A DNA stretch of 64,000 bases. Source: DAOOOW01 sp035387885. GTDB taxonomy: Bacteria > Patescibacteriota > Patescibacteriia > UBA2196. Under the pieces are notes generated by a model. The model was not told the DNA's origin. It was given only the letters and a program-made list of their open reading frames with translations, and did no database searches. The position numbers were made by a program, and so were the translations under genes. The stretch covers positions 8,872 to 72,871 of the forward strand of contig DAOOOW010000003.1 of assembly GCA_035387885.1 (NCBI GenBank). The letters are read 5' to 3'. Shown in pieces: positions 42,427 through 52,324 of the stretch. How positions within the stretch are numbered: position 1 is the stretch's first letter; every line of letters begins with the position of its first letter.

Positions 42427-43896
42427 TTATAATGAACGACCGACAATCTTTTGCACTTCTTCTGGCGAAAGCTGCTCGGTTTTAACATAACACTTATTAC
42501 CAGTAGCATACGTTAAAGTTGGATCGTAATCGGGCATAAGATAGTTGTTTTTAACACATAAATCATAAAGTTCTGTGTGGGGAAATGGTTGAAAAATAAA
42601 TCTGATCACTCTATCGAAGTTAACCTCCTTGGCAAAACTTAAACTTTCTTCCATAGTTTTTACAGTTTCTCCTGGAATGCCAAAAATAAAAGCTCCTTCT
42701 GTAAAAATTCCTATTTTTTTACACACGGCAACTATATCTTTAACCTTACTTAGATCAATATTTTTTTTAATAACATTATGCAATATATCAGAATTACCAG
42801 ATTCAATACTCATTCTAATATAACTCATGCCAGATTTTTTAAGCCATTCCAGAATTTCTTCATCAAGAGTCGGCACATATGATCCAGATGATGAAGAAAA
42901 AGTAATATTATAATTATTTTTAACAATGCCCTGACAAATTTTTAAGACTCTTTCTTTGGAGGCATTAAAATTATCATCAACAAAATTGATATGTTTAGCA
43001 CCACACTTTTTAACTAAATAATCAATTTCTAATAACACACTTTCAGCAGAACGCATTCGCCAACGATGTCCCCAAATATTGTGAATTGCACAAAAGGTGC
43101 AGTGGTATGGACATCCCCGAGAAGTAATTACTTCTGCTGCTGGCAATTTTTCCCTACCATGGCGATTATGTAAATAATAGTAAAAAAATGGCAAAAAAGG
43201 CAGGGAACTCATTTTTTCAGCTAAAAAAAGAACTATTTTTTCATTATTAAACATTTTTTTTAAACGCAAATAGAAAGCCCTGTACAAATTTTGTTTTGAA
43301 TAATTATTACGAGAAGAGTAGTTTCTTTTAGGCAAAGGAAGTGTGTCGAGATTTTCTATAAAATTTCTTGGTTTATTAACAATAATTGATCCATTTTTTC
43401 TAAAAGCCAGACCATCAATTTTTTCTAAATTTTGACATTTGTTATCCATTAGTTCCTTCAAAGTTATCTCTCCTTCCCCATAAACAACCAGATTAATTTC
43501 TGAATTTTCTTTTAAAATTGCCCCCGGATCGGTCGACGGATGTGGTCCGCCAACAACAATCGTCACTTGTGTGTCTAATTGTCTAATAAGCTTTATAATT
43601 AAATTTATACTTTCGTTTTGTGTAGAAAATAACCAAGAAATACCAATAATATCTGGCTGGCTATTTTTAATTTTTTTTAATATTTTTTTAAGGCTTAAAC
43701 CCTGAAACACCGTAGTCGGATATTCATCATTTTCCCAATATTTATTCCACCCTTCGGCCACCGTATCTAAAATTTTCACTTCATGAAATGGTTCAATAAA
43801 AGCAGCCAAAGATTCAATACCTAAAGATTCATTAATAAATCTTGGAAAATAAAATTTTTTTACAGCAAAAGGTGGTCGAATAAGCAAAATTTTCAT
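42427..43896 (-). CDS. B12-binding radical SAM protein
   Basis: The 489-residue protein has an N-terminal cobalamin-binding domain (MKILLIRPPFAVKKFYFPRF, VVGGPHPSTDP). The cluster motif is CPYHCTFC in SRGCPYHCTFCAIHNIWGHR near residue 260. SIESGNSDILHNVIKKNI and IFGIPGETVKTM are typical. A hydrophobic insertion near 205-245 lies between the two domains. It is probably a lipid or sugar modifying enzyme of the glycan pathway. It is divergent from the GT-C gene, with a 29-bp gap. Confidence 0.92.
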   Translation of the reverse strand: MKILLIRPPFAVKKFYFPRFINESLGIESLAAFIEPFHEVKILDTVAEGWNKYWENDEYPTTVFQGLSLKKILKKIKNSQPDIIGISWLFSTQNESINLIIKLIRQLDTQVTIVVGGPHPSTDPGAILKENSEINLVVYGEGEITLKELMDNKCQNLEKIDGLAFRKNGSIIVNKPRNFIENLDTLPLPKRNYSSRNNYSKQNLYRAFYLRLKKMFNNEKIVLFLAEKMSSLPFLPFFYYYLHNRHGREKLPAAEVITSRGCPYHCTFCAIHNIWGHRWRMRSAESVLLEIDYLVKKCGAKHINFVDDNFNASKERVLKICQGIVKNNYNITFSSSSGSYVPTLDEEILEWLKKSGMSYIRMSIESGNSDILHNVIKKNIDLSKVKDIVAVCKKIGIFTEGAFIFGIPGETVKTMEESLSFAKEVNFDRVIRFIFQPFPHTELYDLCVKNNYLMPDYDPTLTYATGNKCYVKTEQLSPEEVQKIVGRSL

Positions 43897-43925
43897 ACCT
43901 TAATTTAAATTAATTTTTATTTTAT

Positions 43926-45644
43926 ATGTTTTATTTTAACAAAAAAATAAAAGAAAATCAATTATTTAGAAAAAGCATATTTCCAGTTTTGCTTTTACTT
44001 TTTTTAATTTTAGCTATTGGTGTTTGGTATAGTCCAATCGTTTTTAAAGGTTATCCAGCCAATTCTTTGCCAGCCAATTTAATCTTGGCAAAAAATTTGG
44101 CTACTAACAATCTTTACGGTATGGAAAGCAAAATAGGAGTTGTTTTATCAAGTAACCTGCTTAATCAAGAAGCCACGGAGTCAAGTTTAGGAAACAAGTT
44201 AACCTCAATAATTTATAGTCAAATTTTTAAAAATTTCAGATTATTAAATATCAACAAACTATTATTTCTTTCTTGCTTTCTTTATGCTCTATCTCTTATT
44301 TTTTTCATGTTAACAGTTAAGAAAATATTTGATAAAAAAATATCCATATTTTTTGGATTGGTGTATATTTTTATACCCGTTCAATGGGCTTTGCCCTTAT
44401 CCCATTTTATTAGCTATGAATTTGCAACTTTGTTTTTTTCTGTTTTTATTTTTTTATATTTTACTGGTTTGGGAAAAAAGAAAGAAAAAATTTATTTAAT
44501 TAGCTCTGGAGTTTTTTTAGCTCTATCTGCTATGGCCAAAGAAGTTTTTCTGTTATTCATACCAGTCTTTATTATCTATTTATTTATCATTAAAAAACGT
44601 CGGGAATTAATCTATTTTACTGGCGCTCTCATTGTACTTTTAGGTGTCTTTTGGTTACCAAATTTGTTTAACAATGTCTATTTTGGGCACTTAAACGACA
44701 AACTTCAAGAGACAACCATGAGCAAGGACTTTGAAATATATGGTGAATTTTTTGCTGATCCTTATTCTTATTATTTTCAAAAAGATGAAATATTAGCTAA
44801 TGTTAAAATTGAAAAAAGTTTTAATCCTTTAAAACAATTACAACCAATTAAACTCCTATCTAATGTTGGTATTCGTACTCCCAGTATTTATGAACGGTTA
44901 TTTATTGGAACATTTTTATTTTTCAAACAAAATTTTAAAATATTATCTTTAGAACAAACAGGCGGGCCGCTAATTTTTATCATTTTTCTCGGTGGTGTGC
45001 TCTATTTATGGAAACAAGAAAGAGAAAAAATACTTTTTTTTATTGGTTGGATTTTAGGTATGTCGTTGATGCTTTCCTATATTGTATTGGGGAGTCGTTC
45101 ACATCTTATGGATATTATTTTCCCCATTTGTCTTTTGATTGCTTTGGGTATTAACAATCTATTTGTAATGATTGAACAAAATATTCTTATTAAGAAAAAA
45201 ATATTAATCGTCTTAGAAACAACTATTTTATTGTTAATAGTATACAATTTTGTTCAAACCAGTCATCTAACTTTAAACAGACTCTATAGTAATCCAATTG
45301 TTCTAAAAATAGAAGCTTACGCTAAAATAATTCAAACCAAAAACAATATTTCCGATAATGATGTTATTGCGGTTAACGATAGGCAAGAGGCGTATCAGTT
45401 AAATTACATGACAAACAAATCTTTGGTTATTTTTAAAGATCAAACTTTAGAGAAACTACTGGTTGATAATAAACTACAGACAGTATTTGATCAATATAAT
45501 GTCCGTTATCTTATTGGTTATAACAAAGAATTATCAGAAAAAATTATTAAAACAACAAATGTAACCATTTTATCAGAAGATATATCAGCATCAGAGCCAG
45601 AACCTTCTAATGTTAAAAAACAATTTTTAAACTTTTTTAGATAA
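43926..45644 (+). CDS. Multi-membrane GT-C-like glycosyltransferase, large
   Basis: The 572-residue protein has about twelve membrane segments. Its first outside loop contains YSPIVFKGYPANSLPANLI. A soluble stretch lies at about 240-320 and a soluble C-terminal domain at about 440-572. This matches the size and layout of PMT/STT3-like or Glf-type surface glycosyltransferases, although the first loop lacks the Asp pair seen in the other GT-C proteins here. The function is inferred. It overlaps the convergent flippase-like gene by 18 bp. Confidence 0.7.
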   Translation: MFYFNKKIKENQLFRKSIFPVLLLLFLILAIGVWYSPIVFKGYPANSLPANLILAKNLATNNLYGMESKIGVVLSSNLLNQEATESSLGNKLTSIIYSQIFKNFRLLNINKLLFLSCFLYALSLIFFMLTVKKIFDKKISIFFGLVYIFIPVQWALPLSHFISYEFATLFFSVFIFLYFTGLGKKKEKIYLISSGVFLALSAMAKEVFLLFIPVFIIYLFIIKKRRELIYFTGALIVLLGVFWLPNLFNNVYFGHLNDKLQETTMSKDFEIYGEFFADPYSYYFQKDEILANVKIEKSFNPLKQLQPIKLLSNVGIRTPSIYERLFIGTFLFFKQNFKILSLEQTGGPLIFIIFLGGVLYLWKQEREKILFFIGWILGMSLMLSYIVLGSRSHLMDIIFPICLLIALGINNLFVMIEQNILIKKKILIVLETTILLLIVYNFVQTSHLTLNRLYSNPIVLKIEAYAKIIQTKNNISDNDVIAVNDRQEAYQLNYMTNKSLVIFKDQTLEKLLVDNKLQTVFDQYNVRYLIGYNKELSEKIIKTTNVTILSEDISASEPEPSNVKKQFLNFFR

Positions 45645-46592
45645 TGTTTTAAAATTTATAGGATTAAAAATCCAATAAAAAAATCCAATAATTGCCGCAG
45701 AAAAAACTGTAAATAATTGTAAAATACCCAAAGCGGTTGCTTTTTCTGGCGAGAGATTAATTAAGCCAAAAAAGAAAATGAATACCGCTTCGCGCGTTCC
45801 CAGACCGTTAAAACTTATTGGCAACAGATCAGTTGCGTTCGCCACAGCAATCATCGGAATTAAATAAAAAATATTTAATCGCAGTCCCAAAGCTAAACTT
45901 AAAAAATAAATTTGTACTAAATAAACCAACCAGGCTAAAAAAGTTGCTCCAAATCCTAATAAATAATTTTTATAATTATATTTTTTAAAGTTATCTTTAA
46001 AATCCTGTAAATGTATAAAGATATTTTCGTGATGTTTTTGTGGCACAAAAAAATAAATTAATTTAAGATATATCTTTGTTTTTAAAATGAAATAAAATAA
46101 GATAACACAAATTAAAATTATTAAGCACAAATAAATGATTTCACTAAAAAATATTTGAATAAAAATTAAAAAACCAATTAAAATTAAAAAAATAAGGAAA
46201 AGAAAATCAAAAATTCTATCAATTATAATGGTAACTAAAGATTTATTGATAGAATGGCCATCGTTTTGTAAATAAAATATCTTAACAATTTCTCCTATTT
46301 TACCCGGGGTTGCTAGACTTAAAAAAGATGCCACTGAATAGAATGAAAAAGATTTTTTAAACGAATATTCTATTTCTTGTTTTTTCATCAACATTTTCCA
46401 ACGCCAAGCTTTAAAACCTAATAATAAAAAAGTCAAAAAAAATACAGGCACCAGGTACCAATAATTTACTTTTTTAAAAATATTAAAAAGAATTTTTACA
46501 TCAACTAAATAAAAAATAATAAATAAAAAAATTAAACAACCTATTATGGGGAGTAAAATATTTTTTATTTTTTTTTTAATTTTAATTTTCAC
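45627..46592 (-). CDS. LPG synthase/AglD-like membrane protein (UPF0104)
   Basis: The 321-residue protein has about eight membrane segments. The signature ATPGKIGEIVKIFYLQ (about residue 94) and late LLPISFNGLGTREAVFIFFFG are typical of the lysylphosphatidylglycerol synthetase transmembrane region family, including AglD-type and YbhN proteins. Members are proposed lipid flippases or glycosylation accessory proteins. The catalytic aminoacyl-transfer domain of MprF is absent. It is a likely partner of the glycan export system encoded around it. Confidence 0.85.
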   Translation of the reverse strand: MKIKIKKKIKNILLPIIGCLIFLFIIFYLVDVKILFNIFKKVNYWYLVPVFFLTFLLLGFKAWRWKMLMKKQEIEYSFKKSFSFYSVASFLSLATPGKIGEIVKIFYLQNDGHSINKSLVTIIIDRIFDFLFLIFLILIGFLIFIQIFFSEIIYLCLIILICVILFYFILKTKIYLKLIYFFVPQKHHENIFIHLQDFKDNFKKYNYKNYLLGFGATFLAWLVYLVQIYFLSLALGLRLNIFYLIPMIAVANATDLLPISFNGLGTREAVFIFFFGLINLSPEKATALGILQLFTVFSAAIIGFFYWIFNPINFKTLSKKV

Positions 46593-46599
46593 AATACTT

Positions 46600-48012
46600 T
46601 TAAACTTTTAATAATTTTAACGCCATTATAGATTTTGTTATTAATTCTTTAAACGATTTAATTTTTAATAATCTTCTTAATATATAATTGGGTCTAAAAT
46701 AAAACGATCTATAAGCTCTTTGTAACATTTTGACTAATTCTTCTTTAGTTAGATTTTCCTCCCAAACTTGGGCTTCAAAATCGCAGGTTGGATTCTTGGC
46801 AAATTCTTTCCAATAATCATTTTTAATAATCCCTTGATCTAATCCCATTAAATAGAGCTCGGTTGCAGGATAAGGTGTTGTAATTGTAAAATGAGCATAA
46901 TCTGGTTGCATTTTTTTTGCTATCTTAATGGTTTTTAAAATATCCTCTTTAGTTTCTGTAGGTGAACCCATCATAAAATACCCCAGAGTTTGTATACCAG
47001 CTTTCCTAGCCAATTTAAAAGCCTTTTTTGCCATATCTAATGTAATACCCTTACGCAAGACTTTTAATATTTTTTCTGTTCCAGCTTCTACACCAAAATG
47101 AATTCTTTGACAACCAGCATCTTTTAAAATTGCTAAAATTTCTTCGTCAACGGTATTAACCCTTGTTCTTATATCCCAGCTAATATCTATTTTTTTTTCT
47201 TTAATTAATTTGCATATATCCAACACTCTTTGCCTGTCTACAGCAAAAGTATCATCATAAATAAATATTTCTTTAATACCCAACTTAACACATTCTTCCA
47301 ATTCGCTAACCACACTCTTGGCAGAGCGGGCACGAAAATTTTTACCTAAATGTGGCCTGTCACAAAAAAGACATTTATAAGGACAACCCCGACTAGTAAA
47401 CATGGTCGTCACAGGAAATTTTGTAGCCATGCTTGATGAATATTTTTTATAAGGTGTCAATTCTCTGGCTGGGAAAGGTAACTCATCTAAGTTTTGAATT
47501 AAATCTCTTATCCCGACATTAACTATATTTCCATCATTTTTAAAAACCAAATTACTTATATTCTGCCATTCTTTAGGATTGTCTAAATTATCTATCAGCT
47601 CTTTAAATGCTTTTTCTCCCTCCCCAAGTACGCAAAAATCTACTCCCGGTAAATTTATTGTCTCTTCTGGAAAAATGTGTGGGTGCGGGCCACCCAAAAC
47701 AATTTTTGCATTTGGTTTGATCGATTTAACTGTTTTTATTGTTTCTAAAACATCCAACAACGTAAAAGTCATGGTTGTAATGCCAACCACTTCTGGATTT
47801 TCCTTTTCAACATAATCTTTTATTTGTTCTAAATTAATTTTTTCAACCTGGCAATCTAAAATTTGAACATCATAATTTGATTCTCTTTTTAAATAACCAG
47901 CTAAATACATTAAACCAAGTGGTGGCATTGGATCTTCATCTGATAAAAGAACCTCTGGCAAACTTGGATCAATTACATGAGAAATTGGTGGATTGATAAG
48001 TAATATTTTCAT
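46600..48012 (-). CDS. B12-binding radical SAM protein
   Basis: The 470-residue protein has a cobalamin-binding domain (LLINPPISHVIDPSLPE, VLGGPHPHIFPEE) and the cluster motif CPYKCLFC in SRGCPYKCLFCDRPHLG near residue 210. GVEAGTEKILKVLRKGI and FMMGSPTETKED are typical of the hopanoid/BchE-like group. It is closely similar in layout to the degraded gene at 50861-51743 (both end with a RSFYxRP motif). It is probably co-transcribed with the LPG-like gene downstream (7 nt). Confidence 0.93.
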   Translation of the reverse strand: MKILLINPPISHVIDPSLPEVLLSDEDPMPPLGLMYLAGYLKRESNYDVQILDCQVEKINLEQIKDYVEKENPEVVGITTMTFTLLDVLETIKTVKSIKPNAKIVLGGPHPHIFPEETINLPGVDFCVLGEGEKAFKELIDNLDNPKEWQNISNLVFKNDGNIVNVGIRDLIQNLDELPFPARELTPYKKYSSSMATKFPVTTMFTSRGCPYKCLFCDRPHLGKNFRARSAKSVVSELEECVKLGIKEIFIYDDTFAVDRQRVLDICKLIKEKKIDISWDIRTRVNTVDEEILAILKDAGCQRIHFGVEAGTEKILKVLRKGITLDMAKKAFKLARKAGIQTLGYFMMGSPTETKEDILKTIKIAKKMQPDYAHFTITTPYPATELYLMGLDQGIIKNDYWKEFAKNPTCDFEAQVWEENLTKEELVKMLQRAYRSFYFRPNYILRRLLKIKSFKELITKSIMALKLLKV

Positions 48013-48017
48013 ATATC

Positions 48018-49916
48018 TTAATAAGTTTTAGGAGCGTTATTTATTGTTTTTATTGTTTCATTAAAATCTAAACCAACTGTTTCGCAATACCATTGTAATC
48101 CATTAGGACGTGGTTTGTTTTCCTCTTTTACTAATTCCAAAGCCTCTGCGCGTGTTATCAAACCTTCACGAATTTGATTACTACGAAAAGTATCATTTTC
48201 AGTAAAACCAGCCATAGTGTAGTAAATATAATTATAAAAAGGCGCTGTGCCATCTCCAATTCTCCAAGTGGAATTTGTATCAGGGGCGAGTTCCCAATTA
48301 TATTCATTTTTTAAAATTTGATTAATTTCCTTTTCATTCCATTTGACATAGTTAAATAAATTTAAATAATCATGTGGAAAAATATAACAAGAAATATAAG
48401 CCCCGATAGTATCAATCAAAGATGTATTTAAATAGCTTGGATTAATCATATATTGTTTTAAATAATGACCAATCATTTTCAATTGATTAAAAAAATTTAA
48501 TCCATAAAATAACCCTTTTTCTTTGCCAGGTTTAACACTGGCAAAAAGGGTTTTGAAATTTGTTTTTTCTAAATGATTTTCGCCAAGTATTAATAAATCC
48601 AAATTCATCTGCTTTTTAAGTTTATAAGCATGATAAAAATATTGCTTATCACCAGCCATAAAAAGTGGTACTACACCTAAATCTGGTTTTTTAAGCCAAG
48701 CTAAAACATTTTTTCTAATATTCTCGCGTTTCTTTTTAATATCGGCTGAAATAATTATCTGTTCCACACCCAGTTTAGCACAAAGTTTTGCCTGATTACG
48801 TCTGGCTAAGTCAGTTACCATGCCCCAGTCATAAGAAAAAACTACGGGATTCAATTTTAAAATATTTTTAACATAATGCAAAGCAAAAGAACTATCTCTT
48901 CCTCCACTAAAAGCAATTAAACAGTTGGGTTGTCGTCCAATCACAACTTTTTTTTCTAATTCTTGTTTCATAAGTTCTTCTGGTAAAACACTGTTTTTTT
49001 TATAATCTCTACAAAAATTACAAACTCCTTCACCATCAAATTCAATCCCTGGAAAAGACTCTGGCAAAATACACTTTGAGCACCTCTTAAGGTGTTCATT
49101 CAAATCATATTTTAACAAACTAAAATCAGGACTTATTTTTTTGTTATTAAAGGGTTGCCCGGATATTTCTAATTCGCCTCTAAAAATAATATCTTTTTTG
49201 TTTTGCAAATCTAAATTTATTATTCTTTTTTCATAAGGTTTAATTTGCTCCAAAGTTTCTCGAACTAAAAAACTATTTTTTTTAATTATTTGTTCTAAAA
49301 TATATTTTTCTGAGGCAAAAACCATGATCTTTCTACTTTTATCAAAACAAATATAAATAGAACCTGTGTTAGTCGTTAATAATAAATAGGGAAGCGAATC
49401 AAATAAAATAGCCGTGGAAATCGTGCCCTCCACCTCTAAAAAAACTTTATCAATGGCTGTTTCAAGATTGTCTCCGGTTATCAGATATTTTTTTAATAAA
49501 AATAATACTATTTCAGTGTCCACTTCATACATTCTATTTAATTCACCAAATTTCTGCCACAACAAATCAACATTGGTGACAATACCGTTATGCACCCCCA
49601 CCAAACTATCTTTAACCACTGGTTGATTATTAGTATTGTCAGCCAAATCCAAACCATTAGTAGCTAATCGCGTGTGTCCAATTAAACAATTGATATTTTT
49701 TAAGGTAAATAATTGTTTATATTTTTTTTCTTTAAGTAATTTTCTGGCTTTAATTGGTTTTTTATAAACATAAATTTTATCGCTCATTAACGCAATTCCG
49801 GAAGCTTCTTTACCGCGAGATTCTGATAATTTAAACAACTCGTCAGTTAATTGACGAATTTTTTTATTGGAAATATTACAACCTTGGTGAATTGTTATAC
49901 CAAAAATTCCACACAT
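48018..49916 (-). CDS. Class II glutaminase fused to N-acetyl sugar amidotransferase (WbpG/WbuX-like)
   Basis: The 632-residue protein starts MCGIFGI, so Cys2 can act as the Ntn glutaminase nucleophile after Met removal. GHTRLATNG and VGVHNGIV complete the glutaminase domain (about 1-240). A zinc-like block CSKCILPES ... CNFC follows. Then comes a PP-loop ATPase, FSGGRDSSFAL (about residue 342), and the WbpG-type sequence KPDLGVVPLFMAGDKQYFY. WbpG makes acetamidino sugars and normally takes ammonia from separate HisH/HisF-like subunits. Here the glutaminase is built in, and of the class II type. It probably amidates an N-acetyl sugar of the surface glycan. It follows a GT2 gene by 3 nt. Confidence 0.85.
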   Translation of the reverse strand: MCGIFGITIHQGCNISNKKIRQLTDELFKLSESRGKEASGIALMSDKIYVYKKPIKARKLLKEKKYKQLFTLKNINCLIGHTRLATNGLDLADNTNNQPVVKDSLVGVHNGIVTNVDLLWQKFGELNRMYEVDTEIVLFLLKKYLITGDNLETAIDKVFLEVEGTISTAILFDSLPYLLLTTNTGSIYICFDKSRKIMVFASEKYILEQIIKKNSFLVRETLEQIKPYEKRIINLDLQNKKDIIFRGELEISGQPFNNKKISPDFSLLKYDLNEHLKRCSKCILPESFPGIEFDGEGVCNFCRDYKKNSVLPEELMKQELEKKVVIGRQPNCLIAFSGGRDSSFALHYVKNILKLNPVVFSYDWGMVTDLARRNQAKLCAKLGVEQIIISADIKKKRENIRKNVLAWLKKPDLGVVPLFMAGDKQYFYHAYKLKKQMNLDLLILGENHLEKTNFKTLFASVKPGKEKGLFYGLNFFNQLKMIGHYLKQYMINPSYLNTSLIDTIGAYISCYIFPHDYLNLFNYVKWNEKEINQILKNEYNWELAPDTNSTWRIGDGTAPFYNYIYYTMAGFTENDTFRSNQIREGLITRAEALELVKEENKPRPNGLQWYCETVGLDFNETIKTINNAPKTY

Positions 49917-49919
49917 ACA

Positions 49920-50786
49920 TTAATTCTTTAAACTAATTTCTCTTCTTAAAGCTGCAATTTGATCAGCAATCAACCCAAACAAAAATATTAAAATAGAAGT
50001 AATTAAAATAAAAATAGTGCCTTCTGAAATATTTACCATAGTTAAATCATAAATCAAATAGATCAAGCCCACTCCAAACAAAAACCCGCTCACCGGTAAA
50101 AATATACGCAAAGGAGAAAAAAGCATCACTAAACGAAAAATTAACATTAAATAAACAAAAGCCTGACGTGGTTTAACCATGCTTTTACCGCCAGCCCGTT
50201 TATTAATAGTTAGAGGCACAAATTTAATATTTAATTTTTCTTTTAAAAAAGCAAAGACTGTAGTTGTGGAAATAGAAAAACCATCGGGAAAAAGATGGCT
50301 GAATCTTAAAAATTCATGTTTTTTAACTAAACGAAAACCACAATTAACATCATTAATTTTTATTTTAAATAAATATTTAACTAGCCAATTGATAAATCTT
50401 TTACCAGGTTGACGAATCCAGGGTCCTTTATAGCCAATTCTTTCACCAGACACCAAATCAAAATTTTGGGTGTATGGTAAAAAATCTTTTAAATATTCTG
50501 GTTTATGCTGACCATCAGCATCATAAAACATCAGCCAATCATAAACAGCTTGTTTGGCGCCTGTTTTTAAGGCTGCCCCATAACCCTTATTGTATGGCTG
50601 GGTAATAATTTTTATATTTTCAATAGTTTTTAAAATTTCAGCTGTGGCATCTGTCGAGCAATCATTAATAACTAAAATTTCATAATTAGTTAAATTTAAA
50701 TTAAGCAGTTCGTTTTGTAAACCGCTGATAACACTTTTTATGGTTTCTGCTTCGTTAAAAACAGGTATTAAAATAGATAAATTCAT
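49920..50786 (-). CDS. GT2 glycosyltransferase with two C-terminal membrane segments
   Basis: The 288-residue DPM/DPG-type enzyme has ILIPVFNEAETIKSVI, VINDCSTDATAEIL and MFYDADGQHKPEYL (DxD, about residue 92). Two membrane helices (about 225-270) follow, as in polyprenyl-phosphate glucose or mannose synthases. It probably makes the lipid-linked sugar donor used by the GT-C enzymes on the outer face. It is the first gene of a minus-strand unit with the amidotransferase. Confidence 0.92.
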   Translation of the reverse strand: MNLSILIPVFNEAETIKSVISGLQNELLNLNLTNYEILVINDCSTDATAEILKTIENIKIITQPYNKGYGAALKTGAKQAVYDWLMFYDADGQHKPEYLKDFLPYTQNFDLVSGERIGYKGPWIRQPGKRFINWLVKYLFKIKINDVNCGFRLVKKHEFLRFSHLFPDGFSISTTTVFAFLKEKLNIKFVPLTINKRAGGKSMVKPRQAFVYLMLIFRLVMLFSPLRIFLPVSGFLFGVGLIYLIYDLTMVNISEGTIFILITSILIFLFGLIADQIAALRREISLKN

Positions 50787-50840
50787 ACATCTAATTTAAA
50801 CATAATTTACTAATTTTAGCAAACTTGATTCTAATTTTAA

Positions 50841-50854
50841 ATATGTTAACATAT
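50841..50854. repeat. 14-bp perfect palindrome upstream of the broken radical SAM gene
   Basis: ATATGTTAACATAT lies in the 75-bp divergent region, 7 nt before the ATG at 50861. It could be an operator, or only part of AT-rich DNA. Confidence 0.35.
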
Positions 50855-50860
50855 TGACAT

Positions 50861-51743
50861 ATGAAAAATACTAAAATTCTTTTAATTGTGCCACCAAACA
50901 GTCTGGAAGAACGTTATGGCAAGCTTAAATGATTTTGGTAAAAACCGCCAAATGTGTGTGCACATTACCCTGTTCTTGTCACAAAACTTTTGGCAGAAGT
51001 TATCGTTTTATGAGCACCGCTCGAGTAATTGAGGAAATAAAATATTTAATTAAAAATTATCAAATTGATGGCTTGCATTTTTATGACGACACTTTAACCG
51101 TTAATAAGCCACGGATTATTGAGCTGTGCAACCAAATGATTGAAGAAAAAATTAATTTGCCTTGGGCTTGTTTTACTCGAGTTGATTGTGTGGATGAAGA
51201 AATTTTAAAAAAAATGGCCGAGGCTAATTGTTATCAAATTTTTTATGGGGTTGAAGCTGGCAATCAAAGAATGCTTGATGTGATGAACAAGGGGATTACT
51301 ATTGAACAAATAAAAAAAGCTTTTGCTTTAACGAGAAAATATAAAATTGAAGCTCTGGCTAGTTTTATTATTGGCGTACCCACCGAAACTCTTGAAGACA
51401 CTAAAGAATCTTTAAAATTTGCCAAAGAAATTAAAGCAGATTTTGCTCATTGGGAAATTTATACTCCGCATCCCGGCACTATTTATATAATATTGCTATT
51501 GAGCATGGGGATCTTTTGACCAAGGATTTAAATAAATACAGCCCTTGGAGCGATGAACCAGTTTATGCGGCTCATGGCCGCACGGTTGAAGAATTAAAGA
51601 AAACCAAAGAACTTGTTTATCGTTCATTTTATATGCGCCCACTTTTTATTTTAAAAAGATTGCGCAACCTTCTTCGTCTACCACCGGGAAGAATTTTAAA
51701 ATTAATTCATAGTGGCTTAGTAATGACCTTTAGTAAAAATTAA
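50861..51743 (+). pseudogene. Degraded B12-binding radical SAM gene
   Basis: The start MKNTKILLIVPPNSLEERYG matches the first strand of the cobalamin domain, then stops after 23 codons. The middle of the gene is missing. The sequence resumes in another frame near the cluster site as CTLPCSCHKTFGRSY and continues through LHFYDDTLTVNKPRI, GVEAGNQRMLDVMNKG and IIGVPTETLEDTKES. A second shift near 51485 joins it to LYNIAIEHGDLLTKDL ... RSFYMRP. At least one large deletion and one indel make a functional enzyme unlikely. The paralogue at 46600-48012 shows the intact form. Confidence 0.82.
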
Positions 51744-51751
51744 AACAATTA

Positions 51752-51786
51752 AAAAAACCGTTCCGCAGTCGCGAAACGGTTTTTGG
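51752..51786. terminator. Bidirectional terminator
   Basis: AAACCGTT and AACGGTTT pair, with an inner CGC/GCG, and are flanked by A and T runs. It lies between the convergent pseudogene and a minus-strand membrane gene. Confidence 0.88.
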
Positions 51787-51789
51787 CGT

Positions 51790-52299
51790 TTATTTCAAAT
51801 GCGCTAAAATTTCTTTGTTAAAACATATCTTTCGAAACCATAGAAAATAATTCCATAAAAAAATATGAATTCCAGTTGGCAATGGCGACACCAACGGCAC
51901 CCGTTGATTATCGCAATCCAAAGGATCAATTCCAAGGATGTGTAACCAGTTAATCAAGAGACAACACGCACCGAGCAATTGATCCGCCTGCATTATCACG
52001 ATACCTGTAAACGTTAAAAGAAAAAATCCTGGCAGTGAATGAAAAAAATTAACTTTGGCTGGATCAAGCTTGCCCAAAGTAATTTTTCCTTGCTTCAGAC
52101 CCTGCCAAATTTCTCTGCGTCGTGCTTTGGCTTTTTTGCCAAGATAATGATCAACGTCAATAAAAACTCCACTGAACATTATCAGACAAAATCCTATTAT
52201 TGCCAATGCCCACCGATCTTCAGTGACACGCACACTAAAATAATATATTGCCGCTGAAAATGTCGGCAAAAAATGCAATACGCCTAAATGATAAATCAT
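51790..52299 (-). CDS. Orphan membrane protein, 169 residues
   Basis: GGAGG precedes the ATG by 6 nt. The protein has about four membrane segments (for example WALAIIGFCLIMFSGVFID, LPGFFLLTFTGIVIM). FIDVDHYLGKK and FFHSLPGF resemble the DxDH ... HS pattern of YdjM-like (DUF457) membrane-bound metal-dependent hydrolases, but the similarity is too short to be sure. Base composition is more balanced than in the glycosyltransferase genes. It is placed 25 nt after the secreted 3D-domain gene on the same strand and ends at a bidirectional terminator. Confidence 0.6.
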   Translation of the reverse strand: MIYHLGVLHFLPTFSAAIYYFSVRVTEDRWALAIIGFCLIMFSGVFIDVDHYLGKKAKARRREIWQGLKQGKITLGKLDPAKVNFFHSLPGFFLLTFTGIVIMQADQLLGACCLLINWLHILGIDPLDCDNQRVPLVSPLPTGIHIFLWNYFLWFRKICFNKEILAHLK

Positions 52300-52324
52300 C
52301 CCTAACCTCCAAATTTTTAAACTG

